45,417 nucleotides of DNA from an uncultured Blautia sp. (GCA_934371915.1 CAKROE010000011.1:1-45417); one strand, 5' to 3'. Positions 1-8,788 are shown, counted from the first letter of the stretch. Numbers and translations: made by a program. The notes: generated by a model from the letters alone, not told the origin.

Positions 1-73
1 AGATAGCTTCAGCTGGACATTCTGCTGCGCAAGTTCCGCAGCTTACACATTCGTCAGAAATTACATATGCCAT
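1..73 (-). CDS. 4Fe-4S ferredoxin, N-terminal fragment (runs off window)
   Basis: The minus strand from the ATG at 71-73 encodes a start MAYVISDECVSCGTCAAECP, followed by AEAI at the window edge. The C-x2-C-x2-C-x3-C-P spacing is the classic binding motif for one [4Fe-4S] cluster, so this is a small cytoplasmic electron carrier of the bacterial ferredoxin type. In clostridia such proteins shuttle electrons between oxidoreductases and hydrogenases. An AGGAGG ribosome site (83-88) sits nine bases upstream of the start. About 24 residues are visible; a two-cluster ferredoxin would repeat the Cys motif beyond the edge, which cannot be seen here. Confidence 0.93.
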   Translation of the reverse strand, partial: MAYVISDECVSCGTCAAECPAEAI

Positions 74-273
74 TATTAATATCCTCCTTTTTTCTCGTTA
101 GTACCCTTACAGGTTCTATATCGTTATTCTAATATATATCTTTCGGGATTACAAGTATAAATTTGTGAACAAAATTTGATATTTAAGGTTGATTCATACT
201 AACTTTTATATTATAATGAGAAATAACGGAAAATTTAAGAGATATTTTTCCGTAAGAAAAGGAGGAAATTACA

Positions 274-474
274 ATGGCAAAAGTTACAAAAGATATGCTG
301 ATTGGCCAGTTGATTACTTTAGATCCAAATATTGCACCGATTCTTATGAGAGCAGGCATGCACTGCCTTGGATGCCCTTCTTCACAGATGGAATCTCTGG
401 AAGAAGCTGCCATGGTTCATGGAATGGATGCTGATGTACTGGTTCAGCAGATCAATGACTTTCTTGGAGAATAA
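274..474 (+). CDS. DUF1858 / hybrid-cluster-protein-associated redox disulfide domain protein
   Basis: This 66-residue cytoplasmic protein consists of one DUF1858 domain. The domain begins with the usual segment predicting that the organism 'acts at' a target ([20 protein letters not shown]) and contains a C-x2-C pair in HCLGCPSS at residues 31-38. These domains often accompany hybrid-cluster proteins or other redox proteins and are thought to form a redox disulfide; the partner here is unknown. AAAGGAGG lies just upstream of the ATG. The gene diverges from the ferredoxin gene and is followed at once by a strong terminator, so it is probably transcribed alone. Confidence 0.88.
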   Translation: MAKVTKDMLIGQLITLDPNIAPILMRAGMHCLGCPSSQMESLEEAAMVHGMDADVLVQQINDFLGE

Positions 475-490
475 TATTCAACCATAATAA

Positions 491-520
491 AAAGACTGGC
501 GGAAATGCCAGTCTTTTTTG
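491..520 (+). terminator. Rho-independent terminator after the DUF1858 gene
   Basis: A 10-bp stem, AAAGACTGGC (491-500) with GCCAGTCTTT (507-516), encloses the loop GGAAAT and runs into a T tract. The upstream A run gives a T tract on the minus strand too, so it can also stop transcripts of the convergent mecA gene. Confidence 0.9.
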
Positions 521-538
521 TCTTTAGTATTGCATGGA

Positions 539-1288
539 TCAGAGCTGTGTAAGCTGCTGTAATGCATTTTCAGAGATCAGTTCTCCGTGTTCTTTAAGGT
601 GAGCCTCACCGGCGATAGAAAACGGTCTGCTCTTACCGTACTCGGAAAGAATATTGCAGACTTTATTGAACTCCTCGGGTGAGTAATCAGACTGATGGAT
701 GACAAGCTGATAACGGGCTTCATTTCCTTCTTTGTACAGTGTGTTGTGACCGGTAAAGAAGCTGTTCAGGCCTTGTGCGGCAGCAATGACATCATCAAGC
801 TGGTTGAAGCAGAAAAGACGTGTCAGATTGACTGCCGGAGTATCTGAAGAAGCAGCAGGAGATTCCTGGCTGTCTTTCTGTGTGGTGCTCTGCTTACGGG
901 AAGAACCACCTTTCATTTTTGCTTCGCATATTTTCTGGAAAATATCGATGATGTTATCTGCACCGTCAAGCTGAAGTGGTTCAGCCGGTGGATTTTCTTT
1001 ATATGGTGAAAACTTGGAAAAACGCGTATCCAGCTCATCAGGATCTTCGACTTTGGTTATGATGAGGATGATACTGTCAAGATTGACCGGAATAGCCTCG
1101 ATCATCAGCGGAATATTGTCAGCTTCAAAGCCAAACTGCATCTGTGCCTGCTGCATCATATCACGGAAAAGCTTTTTGGCTTTCTCGGAGCCGTAGGCAA
1201 GTTCTTTGAGATTGACCTGATGTGTTTCCAGATCCTCACGGGTTAAAGTACAACGGATTTGGTTTTCATTGATTTTTTCTATTTTCAT
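539..1288 (-). CDS. mecA: Adaptor protein MecA
   Basis: The 249-residue product matches the MecA/YpbH family in length and layout. The N-terminal substrate-binding domain (MKIEKINENQIRCTLTREDL, with the ELAYGSEKAKKLFRDMMQQA helix) is followed by a polar, glutamine- and serine-rich linker at about residues 128-150. The C-terminal domain (roughly 155-249, with FNQLDDVIAAAQGL and YQLVIHQSDYSPEEFN) is the part that binds ClpC. MecA proteins deliver substrates to the ClpC/ClpP protease; in Bacillus they target ComK, and in non-competent clostridia the substrates are mostly unknown. The start follows an AGGATG site. It lies convergent to the DUF1858 gene across a shared terminator. Confidence 0.93.
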   Translation of the reverse strand: MKIEKINENQIRCTLTREDLETHQVNLKELAYGSEKAKKLFRDMMQQAQMQFGFEADNIPLMIEAIPVNLDSIILIITKVEDPDELDTRFSKFSPYKENPPAEPLQLDGADNIIDIFQKICEAKMKGGSSRKQSTTQKDSQESPAASSDTPAVNLTRLFCFNQLDDVIAAAQGLNSFFTGHNTLYKEGNEARYQLVIHQSDYSPEEFNKVCNILSEYGKSRPFSIAGEAHLKEHGELISENALQQLTQL

Positions 1289-1326
1289 TTTATCACATCC
1301 TATTCTTGTTCCCCTGTCTCTGAAAT

Positions 1327-1356
1327 ATTATATACCACAACCCTACAGAATGTAAA
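1327..1356 (-). promoter_or_regulatory. Candidate sigma-A promoter of mecA
   Basis: On the minus strand TTTACA (1351-1356) and a perfect TATAAT (1327-1332) are separated by 18 bp, about 40 bp upstream of the mecA start. This is inferred from consensus match only. Confidence 0.6.
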
Positions 1357-1428
1357 GAAATACAATCTGCCTGTTTATAAAAAATTTAGAAAAAAAGTGG
1401 AAATTTTTTGATAAAATGACAAAAACGC

Positions 1429-1456
1429 TTGCATATATCAAAAATACAGGTATAAT
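1429..1456 (+). promoter_or_regulatory. Candidate sigma-A promoter of the 1708 gene
   Basis: TTGCAT (1429-1434), a 16-bp spacer and TATAAT (1451-1456) form a good promoter pointing to the small gene at 1708. It would give an unusually long leader of about 245 nt. Confidence 0.55.
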
Positions 1457-1707
1457 AAGCCGTAAGAAAAAATATTTGTGCAGCGGATAGTTGAAAAACA
1501 TTTTTACAGAAAACCAATACTTACACAATAACACAATTCTTTTTACATAAAGTCATTGCCAGATACATGTCCTGCAGCATTCACGCTGTGGCAGCAAGCA
1601 ATTTCCCCAAGATTAAGTTCAATTATCGTTCCGGTATTTTTTCTTAAACCTATCAGGTGTTTTCTAAAATCAAAATCATAAGGAAAGGAGGAAAGGATTA
1701 AGAAAAT
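1457..1707 (+). other. Long untranslated leader or intergenic region, no recognised element
   Basis: This AT-rich stretch between the candidate promoter and the start at 1708 shows no riboswitch class that I recognise and no clear terminator. A GC-richer part near 1570-1600 could fold locally around a CTGCAGC/GCTGTGG segment. A strong GGAAAGGAGGAAAGG ribosome site precedes the ATG. Confidence 0.35.
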
Positions 1708-1935
1708 ATGTCACATGACAAGAAGCACAATAATCCCGTAAAACCTCTGAAGTCAGAGCTGAAGCTTTACCGCAGACAAGGAGTGGAGCTTTATCTGGAC
1801 GGCAGTCCCAGTAAGCCGAAGACGATAGCGAGAGCCTGTATGATCGCCGAAGACGGATGTTATATGCGGGATTATACAGAGGATGAGAACGGACGGATCG
1901 CGAGAGTAGATTTTGACCGGATAAGAAACACCTAG
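1708..1935 (+). CDS. Small conserved-looking protein of unknown function (75 aa)
   Basis: I do not recognise a named family. The product is a small, charged, soluble protein without signal peptide or membrane segment. It starts with a Lys/His-rich, probably flexible tail (MSHDKKHNNPVKPLKSELK). A compact domain follows, with GVELYLDGSPSKPKTIARAC and CYMRDYTEDENGRIARVDFDR, resembling a small beta-rich fold. The excellent AAAGGAGG ribosome site and upstream promoter argue that it is a real gene. It precedes the GH18 gene by about 230 bp, with a separate start there, so shared function is not implied. Confidence 0.7.
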   Translation: MSHDKKHNNPVKPLKSELKLYRRQGVELYLDGSPSKPKTIARACMIAEDGCYMRDYTEDENGRIARVDFDRIRNT

Positions 1936-2168
1936 GGCATATAGGAAGAAGGGGTTTTCTGAATCTGCCTGCAAGCAGCTTTCCCTACAATACTTAACCA
2001 TACGTCAGAAGATCCCTTCCTGAAAAGCATTATTGTTTTGCATAAATGTGAAATTTTAAATAAACAACACAAGCCATAAAAAACATGATATAATAAATCC
2101 GTATATGTCAATTTTCAGAAGAAACTGCAGAACACTCAGAGATCCTCTGAGTTAAAAGGGAGAAACAG

Positions 2169-3848
2169 ATGAAACATGAGACAGAGAAACAAATGAAGAA
2201 ACAACAGAAGCCGGTAGTGATTGTTTGTATATTGATCTTAGTACTGGCAGTTGTCGGCGTGGGAACGCACTTTATCAAAAAGTATATTCCTACGAAGGAA
2301 CGAATGGATTTGACGGAATATTATGGACAGACAGGCGAAGATGAAATGACCGTTATTCTTGGTACAGATATTATGGAGACGAAGGCGGTAAAATCCGGAG
2401 ACAGGGTGTATCTTCCGCTGGATATGGTAAATACATACCTGAATCAGAGATATTACTGGGACAGTGCGAATCAGCAGATTCTTTATGCTACACCATCAGA
2501 ACTGCAGTATTATCCGGCTTCAGAGAGTGGAGACAGTGAGGTCTGGTTAAAGGATGATACGGTATATCTGAATCTTGACTTCATAAAGAAATATACGGAT
2601 CTGGATGCGTATGTATATGACAATCCTTCAAGAATTGCAATCCAGCATCAGTTTACATCCGTAAATACTGTAACTGTAAAGAAAGATACCAGTATTCGCT
2701 ATCGGGGAGGCATCAAATCCCCAATTCTGACAGATGTCAGCGAAGGTACGACACTGATCTATATGGAAGCACTGGAAGACTGGGTACAGGTAGCAACCAT
2801 GGATGGTTATATCGGATATGTCCAGAAGGATACTCTTTCCGATATGGAGACAAAAGATTTCGAGAGAGATTTCCAGAAAGAAGAATATACGTATCTTACC
2901 ATGGAGGATAAAGTGAATTTAAGCTGGCATCAGGTGACGACACAGGAGGCAAATGCTTATCTTGCAGACAGCATTGCAAATATCAGCGGAGTCAATGTGA
3001 TTTCTCCTACGTGGTTCTATATTCAGGATACAGCAGGAAATATCGGAAATATTGCGTCAGCAGATTATGTGTCACTGGCACATGAGAGAGGCCTGAAAGT
3101 ATGGGGGCTGATTGACAACTTTACTGCAGATGTCAGTACAACAGACACACTTTCACAGCTGGCATCCAGACAGAATATCATTCAGCAGCTTGTACAGACT
3201 GCTTTATCGGTAGGCCTTGATGGAATTAATGTAGATTTCGAATCACTCAGTGAGGATGCAGGACCGCATTTTCTTGAATTTTTGAGAGAGCTGTCGATTG
3301 AATGTCATAAAAATAATCTGGTGGTTTCCGTTGACAACCCGGTTCCGGAGGATTTCACCAGTCACTATGACAGAAAGGAACAGGGGCTGGTCGTAGATTA
3401 TATTATTATTATGGGATATGATGAGCATTATGTTGGTTCTGATGCAGGCTCTGTTGCTTCTCTTCCGTGGGTTGAACAGGGTGTACAGGATACGATCACT
3501 GAGGTTGCACCGGAGAGAACTATTCTTGCGATTCCATTTTATACAAGACTCTGGAAGACTACCGGGGGTGCTGTGACCAGTGAAGCAATCGGAATGGATG
3601 AGGCACAGAATGTCCTCAGTGCAAATGCAGTAGAGTCCGTCTGGGATGGAAGCGTCGGACAGAATTATGCGACCTTCGAGCAGGACAATTCTACATATCA
3701 GATCTGGCTGGAAGATGCTCAGTCGATTGCCGAGAAAGTAAAATTGATTCCGAAATATAATCTGGCTGGTGTGGCGCAGTGGAAACTCGGATTTGAGAAC
3801 AGTAGCATCTGGCAGACCATCAGTGACAATCTTCAGGCAGCGTCCTAA
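2169..3848 (+). CDS. Membrane-anchored glycosyl hydrolase family 18 protein with SH3 domain
   Basis: A 559-residue extracytoplasmic protein. Residues about 15-35 form a single N-terminal membrane anchor (VVIVCILILVLAVVGVG). Next comes a region like the copper amine oxidase N-domain and stalk repeats (VYLPLDMVNTYLNQRYYWD, VYLNLDFIKKYTDLDAYVYD), then a bacterial SH3 domain (about 165-220, TVKKDTSIRYRGGIKSPIL). The C-terminal half is a GH18 barrel with the catalytic DGINVDFE motif (D-x-x-x-D-x-E). This layout matches the clostridial and bacillar spore or cell-wall GH18 group (YaaH/YdhD/CotVE-like), which acts on N-acetylglucosamine polymers such as peptidoglycan. Substrate and sporulation role are inferred. 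AAAGGGAG precedes the ATG, and a strong terminator follows. Confidence 0.9.
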   Translation: MKHETEKQMKKQQKPVVIVCILILVLAVVGVGTHFIKKYIPTKERMDLTEYYGQTGEDEMTVILGTDIMETKAVKSGDRVYLPLDMVNTYLNQRYYWDSANQQILYATPSELQYYPASESGDSEVWLKDDTVYLNLDFIKKYTDLDAYVYDNPSRIAIQHQFTSVNTVTVKKDTSIRYRGGIKSPILTDVSEGTTLIYMEALEDWVQVATMDGYIGYVQKDTLSDMETKDFERDFQKEEYTYLTMEDKVNLSWHQVTTQEANAYLADSIANISGVNVISPTWFYIQDTAGNIGNIASADYVSLAHERGLKVWGLIDNFTADVSTTDTLSQLASRQNIIQQLVQTALSVGLDGINVDFESLSEDAGPHFLEFLRELSIECHKNNLVVSVDNPVPEDFTSHYDRKEQGLVVDYIIIMGYDEHYVGSDAGSVASLPWVEQGVQDTITEVAPERTILAIPFYTRLWKTTGGAVTSEAIGMDEAQNVLSANAVESVWDGSVGQNYATFEQDNSTYQIWLEDAQSIAEKVKLIPKYNLAGVAQWKLGFENSSIWQTISDNLQAAS

Positions 3849-3893
3849 GGAAAGTCCTGACAGATAAGACATTTTACAGAAGATAAAATACAG

Positions 3894-3967
3894 AAAAGCA
3901 CTTTACTTAAAGAAAAATCCCCTGCACAGATGGCGGGGAAATATCTTGGTAAAGTGCTTTTTATTTT
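3894..3967 (+). terminator. Terminator after the GH18 gene
   Basis: The outer stem AGCACTTTAC/GTAAAGTGCT (arms near 3897-3906 and 3949-3958) encloses a second stem TCCCC/GGGGA and ends in TTTTATTTT. This gives a long two-part Rho-independent hairpin. Confidence 0.8.
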
Positions 3968-4034
3968 ATAAAGAAACGTTCATAAATTCTTTTCTTATAC
4001 GAGACTGATGAAAAAGTCCCATAAATGGAAGGAG

Positions 4035-4054
4035 GCCGGTACTTTCGTACCGGC
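4035..4054. repeat. Perfect 8-bp inverted repeat between convergent genes
   Basis: GCCGGTAC (4035-4042), loop TTTC, GTACCGGC (4047-4054). No T tract follows on either strand, so it is not a standard terminator. The rest of 3968-4177 is AT-rich and holds no gene I can support; a 29-codon frame at 4059-4148 lacks a spaced ribosome site. Confidence 0.5.
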
Positions 4055-4177
4055 GCGTATGAAAAAGAAAAATATTTATAGAAAGCTTTCGCTCTCTACA
4101 GTGACTACTATACTAGATAAGTGTGAAAAAAATGTGATGCGATTTTGAATAAATTGTGAAGAAATCAATTTTTTACA

Positions 4178-5617
4178 TCAGAATTTTTTCCACGTTCCCT
4201 TAAAGAAGAGCAGTAACAGTGGGAAAATCTCCAGTCGTCCGGCAAGCATGTCGAAAATCAGGACACACTTGGAGAAATAAGAGAAAGAACTGAAATTCCC
4301 CATAGGTCCGACAATCTCAAGTCCGGGACCGATGTTGTTAAGTGTTGCGGTGACTGCGGTAAAGTTGGTAGTCATATCAAAGTTATCCAGTGATATAAGC
4401 AGCATGGAAACTGCAAAGATCAGAAGATAAAGGGTCAGATAGATATTTGTGGATCTCAAAATATCATGAGTGATCGTTTTCTGATCCATTTTAATCTTTT
4501 TGACAGCATTTGGATGCAGATATAACTGGAATTCTTTTTTTGCAGCTTTACAGAGAATCAGAATACGTGAAACCTTGATTCCACCGCCGGTACTGCCGGC
4601 ACATGCACCAACAAACATCAGCAGCACAAGAATTGTTTTTGACAGGGCGGGCCATTGATTAAAGTCAGCACTGGAAAAACCGGTTGTGGTGATAATGGAT
4701 CCGACCTGAAATGCTGCCTGCTGTATGGAAACACCAAGATTCTGGAACAGGTGCATAGTATTAAGTCCGATCACAAGAATTGCAGCAGCAATGATTCCGA
4801 GGTAGTAACGAACTTCTTCGAATTTAAGTGCCTGTCGGATCTTTTTTGTAAGGATCAGATAATATGCGGAAAAGTTTACTCCGAATAAAATCATAAATAT
4901 TGTTGTGACAATCTGACAATAGGTGCTGTAACTTCCCATACTGTCATTTTTGATACCGAATCCACCGGTACCTGCAGTGCCGAATGCAATACATAATGTA
5001 TCGAATAAAGGAATATTTCCAATCAGAAGCAGAACAATCTGAATGAGTGTCAGTCCGATATAGATGGAATACAGGATTTTGGCTGTCTGCTGTACTTTTG
5101 GCACCAGTTTACTTACAGAAGGTCCCGGGCTCTCTGCCTTCATCAGATTCATATGATAACCGCCTGCAAGTGGCAGCAGGGAGAGCAGAAATACCAGAAC
5201 GCCCATACCACCGATCCAGTGTGTGAAACTACGCCACATAAGAATACAGTGAGGAAGAACTTCTACATCCGTGAGGATACTGGAACCGGTCGTAGTAAAA
5301 CCGGAAACAGTTTCAAAAAAAGCATCGATCGGATGCGGAATGGAGCCGCTCAGTACAAATGGAACGGATCCAAAGATGCAGAGTGCCAGCCAGCTTAACG
5401 CAACAGCAACGCATCCGTCTTTTGTGTAAAATACTTTGTTTTTTGGTTTGCGAGCTGTCAGAGGAATACCGACAATAAGGCAGAGTATCATGGAAATCAG
5501 GAAAGCAAAGAATTCATGTTCCTGATAAACAAGGGCTGTGATACAGGGAAGCACCATGAAGATTGCCTGAAAGTTACATACCCATCCTACGATATATGCA
5601 ATTATACGAAAATTCAT
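4178..5617 (-). CDS. trkH: Potassium uptake protein TrkH/KtrB
   Basis: A 479-residue integral membrane protein with about ten hydrophobic segments. It shows the four pore-loop selectivity motifs of the Trk/Ktr/HKT family: TTTGSS, TAGTGGFG, TTTGFSS and NNIGPGL. Each has the conserved glycine that lines the K+ filter. The protein moves K+ (sometimes with Na+ or H+) into the cell and is gated by an RCK-type subunit. That subunit is encoded immediately upstream at 5632-6987, 14 bp away on the same strand, so the two form one operon. Length is standard for the family. Confidence 0.95.
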   Translation of the reverse strand: MNFRIIAYIVGWVCNFQAIFMVLPCITALVYQEHEFFAFLISMILCLIVGIPLTARKPKNKVFYTKDGCVAVALSWLALCIFGSVPFVLSGSIPHPIDAFFETVSGFTTTGSSILTDVEVLPHCILMWRSFTHWIGGMGVLVFLLSLLPLAGGYHMNLMKAESPGPSVSKLVPKVQQTAKILYSIYIGLTLIQIVLLLIGNIPLFDTLCIAFGTAGTGGFGIKNDSMGSYSTYCQIVTTIFMILFGVNFSAYYLILTKKIRQALKFEEVRYYLGIIAAAILVIGLNTMHLFQNLGVSIQQAAFQVGSIITTTGFSSADFNQWPALSKTILVLLMFVGACAGSTGGGIKVSRILILCKAAKKEFQLYLHPNAVKKIKMDQKTITHDILRSTNIYLTLYLLIFAVSMLLISLDNFDMTTNFTAVTATLNNIGPGLEIVGPMGNFSSFSYFSKCVLIFDMLAGRLEIFPLLLLFFKGTWKKF

Positions 5618-5631
5618 CGATACACCTCACT

Positions 5632-6987
5632 TTACGCAAGGATATCGCGAATATCGCGAAGTCCTTTGTGTGTAGTTACAATAATGACATTATCACCAAT
5701 CTGGATAGAATCCTGGCCTCGTGGGATTCGAACAGTTCCCTCACGGGTAAGGCAGCATACGAGAAGATTTGGCTTGAGATTTAAGTCTGCAAGCGGTATG
5801 CCGACAACCGGGGATTCATCACGGATAATAAACTCCAGTGCCTCTGCCTGATTATCAAGGACATGATAAAGTGTTTCCACATTACTGCCGATTGTATTCT
5901 GCATGGCGCGTACATAACGAAGAATCGAATCAGAGGTGATGTATTTCGGATAAATAACACTTCCGATATCAAGATCATCAATGACGTCTTTATATGGAAG
6001 ACGGTTGACTTTTGCAATCAGCTTTGCCTGTGTCAGGTTCTTGGCCGACAGGGAAAGGAAGATGTTTTCTTCATCCATATTGGTTAGTGTGACGAAAGAT
6101 TCTACAGTGGATAGCCCCTCTTCAAGAAGCAGGGAACGGTCCGTTCCGTCTCCGCAGATAATCGTTGCATCCGGAAGCATTTCACTGAGTTCCTCGCAGC
6201 GGTCTTTATTTTTATCAATAATTTTGACATTGATCTTGAGGTCGGACAAAGTCTTTGCAAGATAATAAGAAATTGTACCGCCACCAATGATCAGAGTGTT
6301 TTTGACCTGATGTGTCTTCAGTCCGATTTTTTTGAAAAACTGGGCAGTGTTTTTCGGAGTTGCGATGATAGAAACAAAATCACCATTATGAACCAGATGA
6401 TCACCACCCGGAATACTTAAGGTCGTTTTGCTTTCGATTGCACAGAAGAGAACATCGCAACGATACTTGTCTGTAATCTGAGAGATGGACATTCCATCCA
6501 GACCAAATTCTGGAAGAACCTTAAACTTCAGAAGCTCTACACGGCCTCTGGAAAATGGATCGATTTTGATTGCGGCCGGGAAACGGAGCAATCGAGAAAT
6601 CTCTCTGGCAGTTGCCAGCTCCGGATTAATGATCATAGACAAACCGAGACGTTCTTTGATGAAACTGATCTCTTTGCTGTAGATCGGATTACGTACACGG
6701 GCGATGGTCTGACAGTGACCGGTCTTCTGTGCAATAAGACAGCAGAGCAGGTTCAGCTCATCAGAAGCAGTTACTGCAATCATGATATCGGCGGTCTTTA
6801 CACCAGCCTCCATAAGTGTATTGATACTGGCACCGTTGCCGACGATTCCCATTGCATCGATATCCTCAGTAAGATCATTGATAACATCAGGATCTGTGTC
6901 GATCAGCGTCAGATCTGTATCTTCTTCCTGCAATTGATCTGCAAGGGTGCGTCCAACTTTTCCACACCCAACAATTATAATATGCAT
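5632..6987 (-). CDS. trkA: Trk system potassium uptake regulatory subunit TrkA
   Basis: This 451-residue cytoplasmic protein has two tandem RCK units. The first Rossmann fold starts MHIIIVGCGKVGRTLADQL and the second begins near residue 230 with TLIIGGGTISYYLAKTL. Each is followed by an RCK_C (TrkA_C) domain, the last ending IPRGQDSIQIGDNVIIVTT. It binds NAD(H) and nucleotides and gates TrkH. The start chosen is the ATG at 6985-6987, because GGAGG sits just upstream of it. A slightly longer frame from 6999 would place that ribosome site inside the coding sequence. It is the first gene of the trkA-trkH operon. Confidence 0.94.
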   Translation of the reverse strand: MHIIIVGCGKVGRTLADQLQEEDTDLTLIDTDPDVINDLTEDIDAMGIVGNGASINTLMEAGVKTADIMIAVTASDELNLLCCLIAQKTGHCQTIARVRNPIYSKEISFIKERLGLSMIINPELATAREISRLLRFPAAIKIDPFSRGRVELLKFKVLPEFGLDGMSISQITDKYRCDVLFCAIESKTTLSIPGGDHLVHNGDFVSIIATPKNTAQFFKKIGLKTHQVKNTLIIGGGTISYYLAKTLSDLKINVKIIDKNKDRCEELSEMLPDATIICGDGTDRSLLLEEGLSTVESFVTLTNMDEENIFLSLSAKNLTQAKLIAKVNRLPYKDVIDDLDIGSVIYPKYITSDSILRYVRAMQNTIGSNVETLYHVLDNQAEALEFIIRDESPVVGIPLADLNLKPNLLVCCLTREGTVRIPRGQDSIQIGDNVIIVTTHKGLRDIRDILA

Positions 6988-7166
6988 GGTTTCCTCCATA
7001 AAATAAAGTATATTTCTATTATAAGCGTTTCCATTATATCACTCTATATGAGAATTTTAAACATATAAAATAGTTTTTGTGTAAAATTCGTGTTATATTA
7101 AAACTACAGTTTTGCGAACAAAAAGAGTATGCTGTTTGTATGCAAAAATAACGAAGGGAGCTTTTT

Positions 7167-8081
7167 ATGAGTGCAGTTGATGAAACAGTCAGTAAAGTAG
7201 ATCAGGGACTGCAGGAAATGGGAATTGGCAGTGTGAAAGAAAGTATCGAGGATATTCTGGACTTTAAACAGTATCTGCAGAACCAAATTCCTGCAGTGAC
7301 CGGATTTTGTATAAAAGTTGTATTGTCGATCATTGTATTTTTTATAGGCAGAAAAATCATTCGTTGGATATTGAAAGTTATGCGACGTTCACTGGAACGC
7401 GCGAATGTGGATGCCGGAGTGATTCAGTTCGCCTCTTCTGCGGGAAAAGCGATTTTGTATATCCTGCTGATCATTAATATTGCCGTGAGTCTTGGGGTAA
7501 AAGAGTCGTCAGTGGCGGCATTGCTCGGAACTGCCGGCGTAACGGTTGGTCTGGCACTGCAGGGTGGACTTGCAAATCTGGCAGGCGGTGTTCTCCTGCT
7601 TTTGTTTAAGCCGTTTGTAGTGGGAGATTACATCATTCAGGATCAGTCGAATGGCTGTGAAGGTACCGTTGCAAAGATTGAGATCTGCTATACAACACTT
7701 CTCAGTATCGATAATAAGAAAATTGTAGTTCCGAACGGCACATTGTCCAACAGTACGATCATTAATGTGACAGCAAAAGAGAATCGTAAACTTGAGATCA
7801 AAGTAGGAATTTCTTATGAGGCAGATATTCAGAAGGCAAAAAACATTCTGGAAAAAATTCTGAAAGAAGATCCGGATACAAAGAGTGACAGCCGGGAGAT
7901 GGTTGTCTTCGTAGATGAACTGGCGGAAAGTGCCGTGATTATGGGATTAAGAGTGTGGGTTGCAACTGAGTCCTACTGGGCGGTAAAATGGCGTCTGAAT
8001 CAGAAAATAAAAGAAGAATTTGATGCAAATGGAATTATAATTCCATACAATCAGATGGAAGTCTATGTACATCAGAAATAG
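7167..8081 (+). CDS. Small-conductance mechanosensitive channel (MscS family)
   Basis: This 304-residue protein has an amphipathic N-terminal part and then three membrane segments. They are followed by the hallmark pore helix region (LLGTAGVTVGLALQGGLANLAGGVLLLLFKPF), given here by position: about residues 118-148. The beta domain (VVGDYI, GCEGTVAKIEICYTTL, KKIVVPNGTLSN) and C-terminal cytoplasmic vestibule follow. It releases solutes on hypo-osmotic shock. The gene diverges from trkA-trkH, another osmotic-balance operon, which suggests related physiology. A GAAGGGAG site precedes the ATG. Confidence 0.94.
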   Translation: MSAVDETVSKVDQGLQEMGIGSVKESIEDILDFKQYLQNQIPAVTGFCIKVVLSIIVFFIGRKIIRWILKVMRRSLERANVDAGVIQFASSAGKAILYILLIINIAVSLGVKESSVAALLGTAGVTVGLALQGGLANLAGGVLLLLFKPFVVGDYIIQDQSNGCEGTVAKIEICYTTLLSIDNKKIVVPNGTLSNSTIINVTAKENRKLEIKVGISYEADIQKAKNILEKILKEDPDTKSDSREMVVFVDELAESAVIMGLRVWVATESYWAVKWRLNQKIKEEFDANGIIIPYNQMEVYVHQK

Positions 8082-8084
8082 AAT

Positions 8085-8178
8085 GTAAACTAAGATGTGG
8101 TGATATGTAAACTATGATACGGGAAAACGTAAACCTTTTTGCGATGATAGGTTGACGATTTGAACGCGCTGTGTTAAA
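8085..8178 (+). repeat. Five hexamers phased every 22 bp upstream of bioY
   Basis: GTAAAC at 8085, 8107 and 8129, GTTGAC at 8151 and GTTAAA at 8173 are spaced exactly 22 bp apart, about two helical turns. They resemble half-sites (GTTAAC) of the biotin repressor BirA. The regular phasing suggests a cooperative operator array. Confidence 0.6.
8129..8156 (+). promoter_or_regulatory. Candidate BirA (biotin repressor) operator
   Basis: GTAAACC (8129-8135), 14 bp, GGTTGAC (8150-8156) is an imperfect inverted repeat with the half-site sequence and spacing of Gram-positive BirA operators (GTTAACC-N14/15-GGTTAAC). It overlaps the -35 box TTGACG (8152-8157) of a promoter whose -10 lies near 8174-8180, which fits repression of bioY when biotin is plentiful. 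The BirA assignment rests on consensus knowledge and the downstream gene. Confidence 0.62.
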
Positions 8179-8236
8179 TTGTTAAAATCAAAACAATGAT
8201 CAGATGACAGAAGTCTGTTATCGCGAGGAGGACAAA

Positions 8237-8788
8237 ATGAGTACAGTAGCAGCAACCAGAAGTAAAACTTATGACATTGTATACATTGCCGTTTTTGCAG
8301 TGATCATGGCGATCTGTTCCTGGATTTCCATCCCGGCAGCAGTTCCGTTTACATTGCAGACATTTGGTGTTTTTATTGCCGTAGGCATTCTCGGAGGAAA
8401 AAGAGGAACACTTTCTGTTCTTGTGTTTATCCTTCTCGGAGCCATCGGTGTGCCGGTATTTGCAGGATTTTCCGGCGGAATCGGTGTTCTTGCAGGAACG
8501 ACCGGTGGATATATCATCGGATTCCTTTTCTCCGCACTTGTAATGTGGGCAATGGAAAAACTTCCTGGCAAAAAAGCAGTGATGCAGATCGTTTCTATGA
8601 TCGTAGGACTGAGTGTCTGCTATGCATTTGGTACTGCATGGTTTATGATCGTTTACAGCAGAGCAAACGGAGCTGTTGGTCTGGCAACCGTTCTCGGATG
8701 GTGCGTGATTCCGTTCATCATTCCGGACATCATCAAGATTGTACTTGCTTATGGACTTTCCAGAAAGCTTCGTAAATTTGTAGCATGA
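8237..8788 (+). CDS. bioY: Biotin transporter BioY (ECF substrate-binding component)
   Basis: A 183-residue membrane protein with about six hydrophobic segments and the BioY signature near its N terminus (SWISIPAAVPFTLQTFGVF), followed by GILGGKRGTLSVLVFILLGA and the glycine-rich FAGFSGGIGVLAGTTGGYI. BioY is the S component that binds biotin with high affinity and works with the shared ECF module EcfAA'T, which is not in this window. The start at 8237 is set by AGGAGG at 8226-8231. An alternative upstream ATG at 8204 lacks such a site. The stop overlaps the next gene by 4 bp. Confidence 0.95.
   Translation: MSTVAATRSKTYDIVYIAVFAVIMAICSWISIPAAVPFTLQTFGVFIAVGILGGKRGTLSVLVFILLGAIGVPVFAGFSGGIGVLAGTTGGYIIGFLFSALVMWAMEKLPGKKAVMQIVSMIVGLSVCYAFGTAWFMIVYSRANGAVGLATVLGWCVIPFIIPDIIKIVLAYGLSRKLRKFVA

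Noticed and set aside
3243..3872. 209-codon frame antisense to the GH18 gene
   Set aside because: It lies fully opposite the catalytic domain, with no start signal or recognisable protein features.
4059..4148. 29-codon frame downstream of the Rho-independent terminator
   Set aside because: GGAGG lies too far upstream (about 24 bp), and a hairpin lies between; no family match is visible.
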